A stretch of DNA of 22,537 bases from B46-G9 sp964548365 (GTDB lineage Bacteria > Desulfobacterota > DSM-4660 > Desulfatiglandales > Desulfatiglandaceae): positions 1-22,537 of the forward strand of contig CAZJRD010000053.1 in the NCBI GenBank assembly GCA_964548365.1, in the 5' to 3' direction. Numbering within the stretch: position 1 is the stretch's first letter; every line of letters starts with the position of its first letter. Below the pieces are notes generated by a model. The model saw nothing but the letters and a program-made list of their open reading frames with translations. It did no database searches and was not told the DNA's origin. A program made the translations under genes and the position numbers. Of the stretch, positions 8,131-14,997 are shown one piece after another.

Positions 8131-8149
8131 CATGTCATCCTTCTTGCCC

Positions 8150-8545
8150 TCAGCCTGCTTTTACCGTGATCTGTCTTGGTTTTGATGTTTCCGCTTTCGG
8201 TAAGACAATCTTCAATACGCCGTCTTTAATACTTGCTTCAATTTTCTGCTGATCAATGACATTGCTCAGCGTAAAGCTCCGGTAATAATCCCCTGACCGG
8301 TATTCCGTGTAGACAGGCATTGCATTCTGTTCTTCCTCCAAAACCTTCCCACGAATGGTGAGCTCGCTGTCTTCAAGATGAATTTCAACCCCATCATTCG
8401 TCACGCCAGGCATGTCCGCGGTAAGAACTAGAGATTCATTGTTTTCAAAAATATCCACAGCGGGGATGAATACCGGACGTCGCTGGGTAGGTTCACCTTT
8501 TGATTCCATCTCTTTTTTTCCTCGCAGTTCAAGATTTTTTTCCAT
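8150..8545 (-). CDS. Hsp20 / alpha-crystallin small heat-shock protein (second copy)
   Basis: The protein has 131 residues from the ATG at 8545, which has a GGGGG ribosome-binding site eight bases away. An in-frame GTG at 8554 lies on the ribosome-binding site and is unlikely. It is an ATP-independent holdase that binds unfolding proteins. The alpha-crystallin domain starts around VFIPAVDIFENNESLVLTAD and contains DMPGV and DGVLKIVLPKAE, the family's closing motif. It ends with a short ITVKAG tail that lacks the usual I-X-I assembly motif. The N-terminus is short and charged (ELRGKKEMESKGE). It follows the first hsp20 gene by 15 bases and shares its transcript. Pairs of diverged small heat-shock genes often co-assemble, which is an inference here. 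Confidence 0.9.
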   Translation of the reverse strand: MEKNLELRGKKEMESKGEPTQRRPVFIPAVDIFENNESLVLTADMPGVTNDGVEIHLEDSELTIRGKVLEEEQNAMPVYTEYRSGDYYRSFTLSNVIDQQKIEASIKDGVLKIVLPKAETSKPRQITVKAG

Positions 8546-8560
8546 GGAAGCCACCCCCTT

Positions 8561-9016
8561 TCACTCTACCTTGATCTCGATTTTCTTGGGCTTAACCTCC
8601 TCGGCCTTCGGTAGTGTCAGCCGCAGAATTCCATCCTTGGTTTCAGCTGCCGCACCGTCAGCTAAGATCCTGGTGGGAAGCGTAACCGTCCGGCTGAATT
8701 TCCCTTCTCCCCTTTCACGGCGATGATAACTGACGTCCTCCCCTTCGGGTTCCGCTTTACGTTCCCCCCTGATCAGGACCGTATCCTCTTCCACCGTGAT
8801 GTCGAGGTCCCTTCCTGCTATGCCCGGGAGTTCCGCCGTGATATACACATTATCATCATCCTGGGTTACATTCACCGCTGGGAAGACACCTGCATTCCTT
8901 ACCGGCGTCCGTTCACCGAAAAAGCGGTCGAAAAGCATATTCATTTCTCCCTGCAGTCTGTTCAGTTCCGTAAATGCCGTGGTTTCAAATGGATCTCTCC
9001 ATCTCAAAATAGCCAT
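8561..9016 (-). CDS. Hsp20 / alpha-crystallin small heat-shock protein (first copy)
   Basis: The protein has 151 residues from the ATG at 9016, chosen because a near-perfect AAGGAGGTGATC ribosome-binding site lies just upstream. The N-terminus (WRDPFETTAFTELNRLQGEM, then MLFDRFFGE) is typical of bacterial class A Hsp20. The alpha-crystallin domain runs from about residue 40 (AVNVTQDDDNVYITAELPGI) to DGILRLTLPKAEEVKP. The tail ends KKIEIKVE, containing an IEI motif used for oligomer assembly. It acts as an ATP-independent chaperone in the cytoplasm. It is the first gene of a two-gene hsp20 unit with its own promoter, leader and terminator. Confidence 0.94.
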   Translation of the reverse strand: MAILRWRDPFETTAFTELNRLQGEMNMLFDRFFGERTPVRNAGVFPAVNVTQDDDNVYITAELPGIAGRDLDITVEEDTVLIRGERKAEPEGEDVSYHRRERGEGKFSRTVTLPTRILADGAAAETKDGILRLTLPKAEEVKPKKIEIKVE

Positions 9017-9044
9017 GCGATCACCTCCTTTTGAAATCTCCTTC

Positions 9045-9116
9045 TTATTTCGGGTTTTCGCGTCGTTTCCTACAACCCGAAACAGCAGATTCACTCACAT
9101 CGAAATTTTCTGCCAT
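9045..9116 (-). CDS. possible 23-residue leader peptide of the hsp20 operon
   Basis: In the 5' leader of the hsp20 pair an ATG at 9116 has a strong GAGGTG ribosome-binding site five bases upstream and opens a 23-codon frame. The peptide begins MAENFDVSES and ends with the basic stretch CRKRRENPK. The stop codon (9045-9047) lies 28 bases before the hsp20 start. A perfect 9-bp stem (9048-9056 with 9074-9082) lies inside the second half of the frame, so translation of the peptide would open the hairpin. This may be a regulatory leader peptide or chance. I do not recognise the peptide. Confidence 0.4.
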   Translation of the reverse strand: MAENFDVSESAVSGCRKRRENPK

Positions 9117-9168
9117 TAATACACCTCGATGATACGGCCGCGCGTTCCGTCATTCAGTGTGTACCAAA

Positions 9169-9196
9169 TAAATAATTCGTATTTCGAAAATGTCAA
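9169..9196 (-). promoter_or_regulatory. putative sigma-70 promoter of the hsp20 pair
   Basis: On the minus strand TTGACA (9191-9196, perfect -35) and TATTTA (9169-9174) are 16 bases apart. The -35 box overlaps the last bases of the upstream VanZ-like gene. No sigma-32 CCCCAT-type -10 box and no CIRCE inverted repeat (TTAGCACTC-N9-GAGTGCTAA) are visible, so HrcA control is not supported. The leader from here to the hsp20 start is about 145 bases. Confidence 0.5.
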
Positions 9197-9606
9197 GAAA
9201 GGTGGGTGAATTTCTGGCGGGAAAACTTCCGTGACTGATACCACAGAAAGAGGAGCGCTGAAAGGAACCCACCCATAGCGTCAGCACAGAGGTCAAAGAA
9301 GCTTGCGTCCCGGCCGGGAACAAAGAACTGGTGTGCCTCATCAAAAAAACCGTAGACACCCACGAGAAACGTGACCATGATCACGCGTTTTCTCAAAGAC
9401 ACTTTTTTTCCGGCACGGAAAGAGGACGCAAACAGGAAGCCCAGCAACCCAAATGCCACAGCATGTTCTACCTTATCCTGTCCCCAGAACAAGTCCGGGG
9501 TAGGAAGGCTTGGTTTTGAAGAAAGCCAATAGAGTACGGCCATCCACAAGAGGGCCAGCACCCGGTAAAGCCAATACTGTTGTGGGTTGCCAATCAAATG
9601 CTTCAT
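9193..9606 (-). CDS. VanZ-like membrane protein
   Basis: The protein has 137 residues from the ATG at 9606. The frame is open further upstream, but that part overlaps the sat-cysC gene. Four hydrophobic segments are visible: about residues 12-28 (VLALLWMAVLYWLSS), 55-70 (HAVAFGLLGFLFASS), 80-98 (VIMVTFLVGVYGFF) and 112-130 (ADAMGGFLSALLFLW). The motifs DKVEHAVAFGLLGFL and FDEAHQFFVPGRDASFFDLCAD are typical of the VanZ family, small membrane proteins of uncertain function, one of which is linked to teicoplanin resistance. A resistance role should not be assumed here. It starts 13 bases after sat-cysC and is probably co-transcribed. The hsp20 promoter overlaps its end. Confidence 0.82.
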   Translation of the reverse strand: MKHLIGNPQQYWLYRVLALLWMAVLYWLSSKPSLPTPDLFWGQDKVEHAVAFGLLGFLFASSFRAGKKVSLRKRVIMVTFLVGVYGFFDEAHQFFVPGRDASFFDLCADAMGGFLSALLFLWYQSRKFSRQKFTHLS

Positions 9607-9619
9607 GTAAATTGGGACC

Positions 9620-11338
9620 TCAGATGAATCCCTTCTGTCCGAGGAACAGCAGTACTTCCTGGGCTGCCTCATCCGGACCAAGCTCTGTGGTATCAATACG
9701 GACCTCAGGGTCTTCCGGCTCCTCGTAAGGATCATCAACACCGGTAAACCCCTTGATCAAACCCGCCCTGGCCTTAGCATACATTCCCTTCCTGTCACGC
9801 TTTTCGCATTCATCTAGAGGGGTTGCAACATATACTTCAACAAACCCTCCATATTTTTCAATGGAGGACCGGATCTCTTCGCGTGTCGTTTCATAAGGGG
9901 CAATCGGGGCGCAAATAGCTATTCCGCGATTCTTGGTGATCTCACTTGCCACGAATCCGATGCGCCGGACATTGATGTCCCGATGTTCCTTGGAAAAGCC
10001 AAGCTCGCTGGAAAGGTTCTGCCGCACGATATCACCGTCAAGGAGCGTTACCGGCCTGTCACCCAATTCAAGGAACTTTGAAAGCAGCACTTTGGCGATG
10101 GTGGATTTGCCCGCTCCGGAAAGACCGGTCAGAAAAACCGTGAACCCCTGTCGCCGGGGTCGGGGATAGCTTTTTTGGAGTTCGTCAAGGACTTCGGGAA
10201 AGGTAGCCCATTCAGGGACCTTCCGGCCTGATCTGGTGCGGTTGCGGATATCCGTGCCCGATAAGGTCAAGATCTGGGTTTCGGCGGGAACCTGTTTGAG
10301 TCGTCGATATTCATCTTCAAAGGGGAGGTATACCACCTCGTCAAACAGGAGCGGCAAAACGCCGATTTCTTCCTGCAGTTCTTTTACTTTCCTGCATGCT
10401 TCATCGTGAGGATAAAACGGCTTCTTTTTCCCATCGATCCCGGGACTTCCATGATCTCTCCCGAATATGAAATGGGTGCATCCGAAGTTTCTTGCTATGA
10501 TTGCGTGCAGCACAGCCTCCCTCGGGCCTGCCATCCGTGTGGCCAGCGGAAGGAGATTGAGAACATGGGAACCGGGCGGATAGTGTCGGGAGACGGCGGT
10601 GTAACAGCGGGCACGGGTAAAATGATCAAAGTCATCATCTTTTGTAATCCCTGCGATAGGGAGAAGCAGGAGATTGGCCTTTGCCTCCCTCATGGCCATG
10701 AGGGTCATCTCAAACTGGGGCCGGTGGATTGGGTTTCTCGTCTGGAACCCTGCAACCCGGTGCCAACCCAGCTTGTCGTAAAGAGCGCGAACCTCACGGG
10801 GAGTCAAGCGGAATTGCTTAAAATCAAAGTGGAGCGGCAGATGCAAAACTTCCAGCCTCCCTCCGATATAGTAATCCCTTCCCGTCTCGAATAGGTAACG
10901 AACTCCCGGATGCGACCGGTCGAGGGTACCATACACCGCCGTCGCTTCTTTTTCCCGTTCCACCGGCCAGATATCCTCAATATGGAGGATTGCCAGCAGA
11001 AATCCTTCCGGGTCCCGGAGGCACACCGACTGGCCGGCCTCAAGGTTGCGCACGCTGATTTCAGGTACATCCAGGCAGACCGGTATGGGCCACAGGGTGT
11101 CATTCTGAAGCCGCATCCGGTCCAGCACGGATTCGTAGTCGGCCCTGTTGAGGAATCCATCCAGCGGTGAGAAGGCTCCCGTGGCGAGGAGTTCAAGGTC
11201 ACACATCTGCCGGTCGTTCAAGGTGATGTCCGGAAGGTTCAGCGCGATCTCCTGGAGCACCGCCTTCCTTTCCTCATCGACAACTAGGTCCACCAGCTCT
11301 CCACCATAGGATCTATTGTGTTCTTCTGTATCCATCAT
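9620..11338 (-). CDS. bifunctional sulfate adenylyltransferase / adenylylsulfate kinase
   Basis: This 572-residue fusion has an N-terminal ATP sulfurylase (about 1-385) and a C-terminal APS kinase (about 392-572). The first makes APS from ATP and sulfate; the second phosphorylates APS to PAPS for assimilation or sulfation. In the sulfurylase, FQTRNPIHRPQ (197-208) and GRDHGSPG (from 293) mark the active site. The first motif is usually HxxH, and here the second histidine is glutamine (Gln208). The kinase has the P-loop GLSGAGKST (about 402-410), DGDIVRQNLSSELGFS, DINVRRIGFVA and GVDDPYEEP, so it looks intact. The ATG has AAGG four bases upstream. The gene follows glpK by 95 bases on the same strand. 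Its main product may be PAPS, and the sulfurylase half may be weak. Confidence 0.92.
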   Translation of the reverse strand: MMDTEEHNRSYGGELVDLVVDEERKAVLQEIALNLPDITLNDRQMCDLELLATGAFSPLDGFLNRADYESVLDRMRLQNDTLWPIPVCLDVPEISVRNLEAGQSVCLRDPEGFLLAILHIEDIWPVEREKEATAVYGTLDRSHPGVRYLFETGRDYYIGGRLEVLHLPLHFDFKQFRLTPREVRALYDKLGWHRVAGFQTRNPIHRPQFEMTLMAMREAKANLLLLPIAGITKDDDFDHFTRARCYTAVSRHYPPGSHVLNLLPLATRMAGPREAVLHAIIARNFGCTHFIFGRDHGSPGIDGKKKPFYPHDEACRKVKELQEEIGVLPLLFDEVVYLPFEDEYRRLKQVPAETQILTLSGTDIRNRTRSGRKVPEWATFPEVLDELQKSYPRPRRQGFTVFLTGLSGAGKSTIAKVLLSKFLELGDRPVTLLDGDIVRQNLSSELGFSKEHRDINVRRIGFVASEITKNRGIAICAPIAPYETTREEIRSSIEKYGGFVEVYVATPLDECEKRDRKGMYAKARAGLIKGFTGVDDPYEEPEDPEVRIDTTELGPDEAAQEVLLFLGQKGFI

Positions 11339-11433
11339 CGTGCCTTCTCTCGTTTCTTTTCAATATCGGCCATTTCAGGGCCCTTCTTGACACTTTAGTC
11401 ATATCCTTGAAATTCTGGTTTCGCCCTGCTTCT

Positions 11434-12963
11434 TCACCTGTCTTCGTCTTCTATCCAATCAAACGTCTTTGTGACGGCTTTCTTCCATCCCTTCCATCCC
11501 TTTTCCCGCATTTCACCACTCATATCCGGCTCCCACGTCCTGTCAATTTCCCAGTTCTTTCGCAGTTCATCCAGTCCCTCCCAGAATCCCACGGCCAATC
11601 CGGCCGCGTAGGCCGCTCCCAGCGCTGTTGTTTCAGTAATTTTTGGTCGTATGACCGGGCAGCCCAGGATGTCCGCCTGAAACTGCATCAGGAGTTCATT
11701 GGCCACCATTCCGCCGTCGACCTTCAATCTGCTGAGATTTACGCCGGAATCTTTTTCCATTGCCTCCACAATGTCCCGGGTTTGATACGCATTGGCCTCC
11801 AATACGGCCCGCGCAAGGTGGCCCTTGTTCACATATCGTGTGAGGCCGACGATGACGCCTCGCGCATCAGCGCGCCAATAGGGGGCGAAAAGGCCTGAAA
11901 AGGCAGGAACGAAATAGATTCCGCCGTTATCCTCAACCGTCAGCGCCAGGTCTTCAACCTGCCGGGCCTCTGAAATAAGTCCCAGATTGTCCCGTATCCA
12001 TTGGACCAGGGCACCGGCAATCGCCACTGAACCCTCAAGGGCATATATCGCTTTCTGCCCTCCAAATTGATACGCGACCGTGCTGATTAAACCGTGCGTA
12101 GATCTCATGGCGCTTTTACCTGTGTTGAGCAAGAGAAAACACCCTGTGCCGTATGTATTCTTCGCTTCACCCCTTTCAAAACACGTCTGGCCCACCAGTG
12201 CTGCCTGCTGGTCGCCGAGGGCCCCACAAACGGGTACCTCATTGTCAAAAGGACCGTTTTTATCCGTTGAGCCCCATGTGGTGCTGTCGCTGGAGGGCAC
12301 AATGCAAGGGAGAATCTGACGCGGGATATCCAGGGCTTCCAGAATTTCATCATCCCACTGGAGGGCGTTCAGGTTCATGAGCATTGTCCGGCTACCATTA
12401 GTCACATCTGTCACATGCGATCCGCCATTCGGTCCCCCGGTAAGCCACCAGATGACCCATGTCTCCATGGTCCCGAAAAGGGCTTCACCCTTGTCAGCCG
12501 CCCGCCTCGCCTCGGGCACATGATCCAGGATCCATTTTATCTTCGGACCGGAAAAATAGGTGGCAATGGGAAGCCCGGTCTTTTCCCGGAAACCATCCTG
12601 TCCATACTCGCGGGTCAATTCTTCACAGATGCGGTCCGTACGGGTGCACTGCCACACAATCGCATTGACGAAGGGCTTTCCCGTATTCCTGTCCCAGACC
12701 ACCGTGGTTTCACGCTGGTTCGTGATACCGATGGCTGCCAGATCCGACCCATGGAGGCCCCCTTTGACAAGTGCACTCCTGATCACTTCCTGGACGTTTC
12801 CCCAGATCTCCATGGGGTCATGTTCTACCCAGCCGGGCTGCGCAAAAATCTGCGCGTGTTCTTTTTGATCCACGCTCACAATCCGGCCATTGTGATCAAA
12901 AATGATAAACCGGCTGCTTGTCGTCCCCTGATCCAGTGCACCGATATAGTGATATTTACCCAT
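11434..12963 (-). CDS. glpK: glycerol kinase
   Basis: This 509-residue FGGY-family kinase converts glycerol and ATP to sn-glycerol-3-phosphate in the cytoplasm. It carries the N-terminal phosphate loop GALDQGTTSSRFI, AQPGWVEHDPMEIW, GITNQRETTVVW, NAIVWQC, KNTYGTGCFLLLNTG, and a C-terminal FGGY region (FVPAFSGLFAPYW, then ANAYQTRDIVEAM and VDGGMVANELLMQFQ). Its length and order match E. coli GlpK throughout, and no damage is visible. It lies downstream of glpA and glpB but is separated from them by a strong terminator, so it probably has its own promoter. The ribosome-binding site is weak (GGTGA, seven bases). GlpR, encoded about 4 kb away, is the likely regulator. Confidence 0.96.
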   Translation of the reverse strand: MGKYHYIGALDQGTTSSRFIIFDHNGRIVSVDQKEHAQIFAQPGWVEHDPMEIWGNVQEVIRSALVKGGLHGSDLAAIGITNQRETTVVWDRNTGKPFVNAIVWQCTRTDRICEELTREYGQDGFREKTGLPIATYFSGPKIKWILDHVPEARRAADKGEALFGTMETWVIWWLTGGPNGGSHVTDVTNGSRTMLMNLNALQWDDEILEALDIPRQILPCIVPSSDSTTWGSTDKNGPFDNEVPVCGALGDQQAALVGQTCFERGEAKNTYGTGCFLLLNTGKSAMRSTHGLISTVAYQFGGQKAIYALEGSVAIAGALVQWIRDNLGLISEARQVEDLALTVEDNGGIYFVPAFSGLFAPYWRADARGVIVGLTRYVNKGHLARAVLEANAYQTRDIVEAMEKDSGVNLSRLKVDGGMVANELLMQFQADILGCPVIRPKITETTALGAAYAAGLAVGFWEGLDELRKNWEIDRTWEPDMSGEMREKGWKGWKKAVTKTFDWIEDEDR

Positions 12964-12991
12964 GATCTATTCACCATTTAACAATGCACGT

Positions 12992-13069
12992 TCACTGCTC
13001 CTCAGAAATGGCCTCTGCACAATGCATTATCAGATGGAATTCAACGAGATCCGCGTTTTTCTCCCCCAT
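12992..13069 (-). CDS. possible 25-residue ORF in the glpK leader
   Basis: Between the strong terminator and glpK, an ATG at 13069 opens a 25-codon frame beginning MGEKNADLVEFH and ending AEAISEEQ, with TGA at 12992-12994, 28 bases before glpK. Amino-acid composition is protein-like, but there is no good ribosome-binding site. A short inverted repeat (AGAACT...AGTTCT, about 13070-13094) lies just upstream and could be an operator or part of a promoter. It could be a leader peptide, a gene remnant or chance. Confidence 0.25.
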   Translation of the reverse strand: MGEKNADLVEFHLIMHCAEAISEEQ

Positions 13070-13101
13070 AGAACTTATCTTATGAAACAGTTCTGATCAA
13101 C

Positions 13102-13138
13102 AAAAAAGAGGGGTTAAAGACTTCCCTTTAACCCCTCT
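13102..13138 (-). terminator. strong rho-independent terminator between glpB and glpK
   Basis: AGAGGGGTTAAAG (13107-13119) and CTTTAACCCCTCT (13126-13138) form a perfect 13-bp stem with a 6-base loop. On the minus strand the stem is followed by TTTTTTG, a textbook intrinsic terminator. It stops transcripts coming from glpB, or from an RNA or small ORF in the 285 bases between glpB and this hairpin. Confidence 0.88.
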
Positions 13139-13253
13139 GTTCTCGGGCACCACTTACCGCCCCGGACCAAATCCTTTCTGCATCCCGGGATTCGTCGGCA
13201 TCAGCGGTACCGTTTACTGTTCAATCCAGACAAACAGGATTTACCATACGTCC

Positions 13254-13349
13254 CTACTGAACGCGACCCTCCCGCCATGCCTGAATAAGCTTGTCAATAT
13301 GAATGTCTTTTCCCACCTTTTTCGATATGGAGTCAAGAACCAGCCCCAT
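13254..13349 (-). CDS. possible 31-residue ORF downstream of glpB
   Basis: An ATG at 13349 opens a 31-codon frame beginning MGLVLDSISKKVGKD and ending LIQAWREGRVQ, closed by TAG at 13254-13256. Composition is strongly protein-like with an amphipathic pattern, but the ribosome-binding site is poor. It lies 74 bases beyond the glpB stop and before the terminator. I do not recognise it. It may be a genuine small protein, the remnant of a lost gene, or a chance frame. The rest of the 13139-13423 stretch is GC-rich and can form several short stems, including ATCCCGGGAT near 13180-13190, so a structured RNA ending at the terminator is an alternative. Confidence 0.3.
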   Translation of the reverse strand: MGLVLDSISKKVGKDIHIDKLIQAWREGRVQ

Positions 13350-13423
13350 TGAGATTTATCTTTACAGCTATAATCTGCCCACTTCAGTAATAGGAACTAA
13401 TTCAGAAATCCATTTACCGCGCC

Positions 13424-14674
13424 CTATGCTGTCGCAATAGCGAGACCACAACCGCATTTCATCCGCATCCAATCCTGATGGGCCAGTATTGAGCCTGCAG
13501 CAAAAAGCCCTTCGAATACAGGCTTTCCTGCTTCATCTACCGGATGAAATGAGTCATCTGTTTCCAATCCGGCCTGATTCACCGCATGGCCCTGCGGATC
13601 CAGGAATTGTTCTCTGTGCCAACCTGACCTTCCTTGAGGTTGACTGACGGGCAAGTTGAAGACAGATTCTCTGATCTGTTTTCTGTCAGCGTAAAGGCCC
13701 CTCCCCCAGAACCTGCCCGTGGCCAGAATAATTCCCTTGCTTTTTATCTCATACTGGATTTTCTTGTTCCCCGCGCCAACGGTGAATGTCCCATCCTTTC
13801 CGTGGGTTGCCTTGAGGGCACGATCTTGTGGAAACTGCCTGACACCTCTCATCTGCAATTCCCGGTCAAAGACATCTACCAGGCGAAGGCCGGGAACCGA
13901 GAGAGAAAAAGTAGGGATTTCAAAGAGAGGCACACCGATTTTTTCCGCCAGGTCGGCAATTACCTCCTGGCTTCGGGAAAAACCGAGCACCGCTGGCAAA
14001 CCAACGGCCTTGGCGTCTCTCACATGGGGCTGGATCTCCCGGCTGAGCTTTTCCGTGTTTTGCGGCAATTCAAGGCTCCTTGCCAGGACTTCACCCACAA
14101 TCAGAGATCCCTTGGCAGCACCCGGAAAAGGCACGCTCAAAGCGCGCAATCCCGGCCATTGCTGCTGGAGATTGGAAACAATCTGAAGTGCACTGAATCC
14201 ATTCATATCAAAAAAATCAACCAGCAGGCAGGGGAGTTTTTGTTCAAGGGTCAACACTCCTTGCCACATATTCTGCGGGACACAGTAGATGAATTTTGTA
14301 GTGCCGAGGGGAGTAATCACCTCAACATTCTCCCGTTTTTTTCTCCTGTACGGATATCCTGCGACTTGAAAAAAGTTCAGCATTTCTTCGAAAGCGGCGC
14401 GAATATCAGTGCTTTTGAGGCGGGCGTAAGGGTGCCCCGGCATATCGCTGGTCAGCGGCTCAATTCCTGCCCACGGATTTCCCCAGGAGTTCCTTGTTGC
14501 GATGGGGTGCGTTGAAAGTAAATCAAACAGACCGCTTGAAAAAATGATCCCGCCATCCACCCCTACCTGCGCGATAAAAATGCCGCGGTTGGCCGCAAAA
14601 ACCGCTGCGGCCATTCCAGCCATTCCTCTTCCCGCAATTGTTAGATCGCATTCAATGGTCGGCATAAGTGACAT
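13424..14674 (-). CDS. glpB: anaerobic glycerol-3-phosphate dehydrogenase subunit B, probably truncated at its end
   Basis: The protein has 416 residues from the ATG at 14674 (AGAGG eleven bases upstream; an adjacent TTG is possible). GlpB is the FMN/FAD-binding partner of GlpA in the anaerobic enzyme that oxidises glycerol-3-phosphate to dihydroxyacetone phosphate and feeds electrons to quinone through GlpC. A dinucleotide-binding start (CDLTIAGRGMAGMAAAVFAA), an SSGLFDLLS segment, GIILATGRFWGRGLYADR and the closing GLFAAGSILAHQDWMRMKCG are visible. The frame stops at TAG (13424-13426) within GLAIATA; beyond it the same frame continues GAVNGFLN and then another TAG, which looks like the normal C-terminal helix. 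One nonsense change at a tyrosine-like position would explain this. No glpC follows. Confidence 0.85.
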   Translation of the reverse strand: MSLMPTIECDLTIAGRGMAGMAAAVFAANRGIFIAQVGVDGGIIFSSGLFDLLSTHPIATRNSWGNPWAGIEPLTSDMPGHPYARLKSTDIRAAFEEMLNFFQVAGYPYRRKKRENVEVITPLGTTKFIYCVPQNMWQGVLTLEQKLPCLLVDFFDMNGFSALQIVSNLQQQWPGLRALSVPFPGAAKGSLIVGEVLARSLELPQNTEKLSREIQPHVRDAKAVGLPAVLGFSRSQEVIADLAEKIGVPLFEIPTFSLSVPGLRLVDVFDRELQMRGVRQFPQDRALKATHGKDGTFTVGAGNKKIQYEIKSKGIILATGRFWGRGLYADRKQIRESVFNLPVSQPQGRSGWHREQFLDPQGHAVNQAGLETDDSFHPVDEAGKPVFEGLFAAGSILAHQDWMRMKCGCGLAIATA

Positions 14675-14703
14675 CAAGAAGAAAACCTCTTTCGCACTGT
14701 TTT

Positions 14704-14997
14704 TCAGGTGCTCTCCATCTCCAGCCCACAGAGTCCACAGTAAAATGATTCCTTGAGCTCCGCCTGGATCAGTTGACTTCGCCACAACACAGGACGCTCA
14801 CCCTTCCAGCGTTCCTGCAAAAAGTCATGAAGATCATCCAAGCCTTCTTTTCCATGAATACTCTTGCTATTGTAAAGACAGGCAGTAATCCCATACCCGC
14901 AAAAGGTGCCCTGGCAAGCCCCTTTTCCCACTCTGCTTCTGTTCGCGATGCCGAGAAGACTCGGCCTTTGGCATTCCTCTTTGAGAGCTGATAACAT
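14704..14997 (-). pseudogene. glpA: C-terminal part of glpA, out of frame with the rest
   Basis: This frame encodes the end of GlpA. SRVGKGACQGTFCGYG contains the second cysteine pair of the BFD-like [2Fe-2S] domain. It is followed by FLQERWKGERPVLW and FYCGLCGLEMEST, which match the C-terminus of E. coli GlpA (FLNERWKG, YQGLCGLE, from memory). It is shifted by one base relative to the N-terminal part and overlaps that frame over 14867-14997. An ATG at 14997 opens it, but AGGA directly abuts that codon, so independent translation would be poor. The stop lies 29 bases before glpB. As written the domain is not joined to its protein. Confidence 0.8.

Larger units (their letters stand above)
7801..8149. 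other. 349-base intergenic region between the kinase and hsp20 genes
   Basis: Apart from the kinase promoter and the hsp20 terminator, no recognised gene is seen here. Two reading frames look mildly protein-like. On the plus strand a frame ending at 8091 encodes a hydrophobic stretch (VLACVSVFLVDVVLYLIY) after an ATG at 7987 with AAGGA only two bases upstream. On the minus strand a 60-codon frame without a convincing start ends about 50 bases before the kinase gene. Neither has enough support to be called a gene. Confidence 0.3.

Noticed and set aside
9017..9196. ROSE or fourU RNA thermometer, or CIRCE element, upstream of hsp20
   Set aside because: No anti-Shine-Dalgarno partner for AAGGAGGTGATC is visible in the leader, and there is no TTAGCACTC-N9-GAGTGCTAA repeat.
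13424..13426. UAG in glpB read as pyrrolysine
   Set aside because: UAG is used as the ordinary stop of hflC, rlmH and the receiver gene in this window, and the position is not a known pyrrolysine site. A nonsense change or error is simpler.
13634..14515. 293-codon open frame on the plus strand opposite glpB
   Set aside because: It is antisense to recognisable GlpB sequence and has no motifs or plausible ribosome-binding site.
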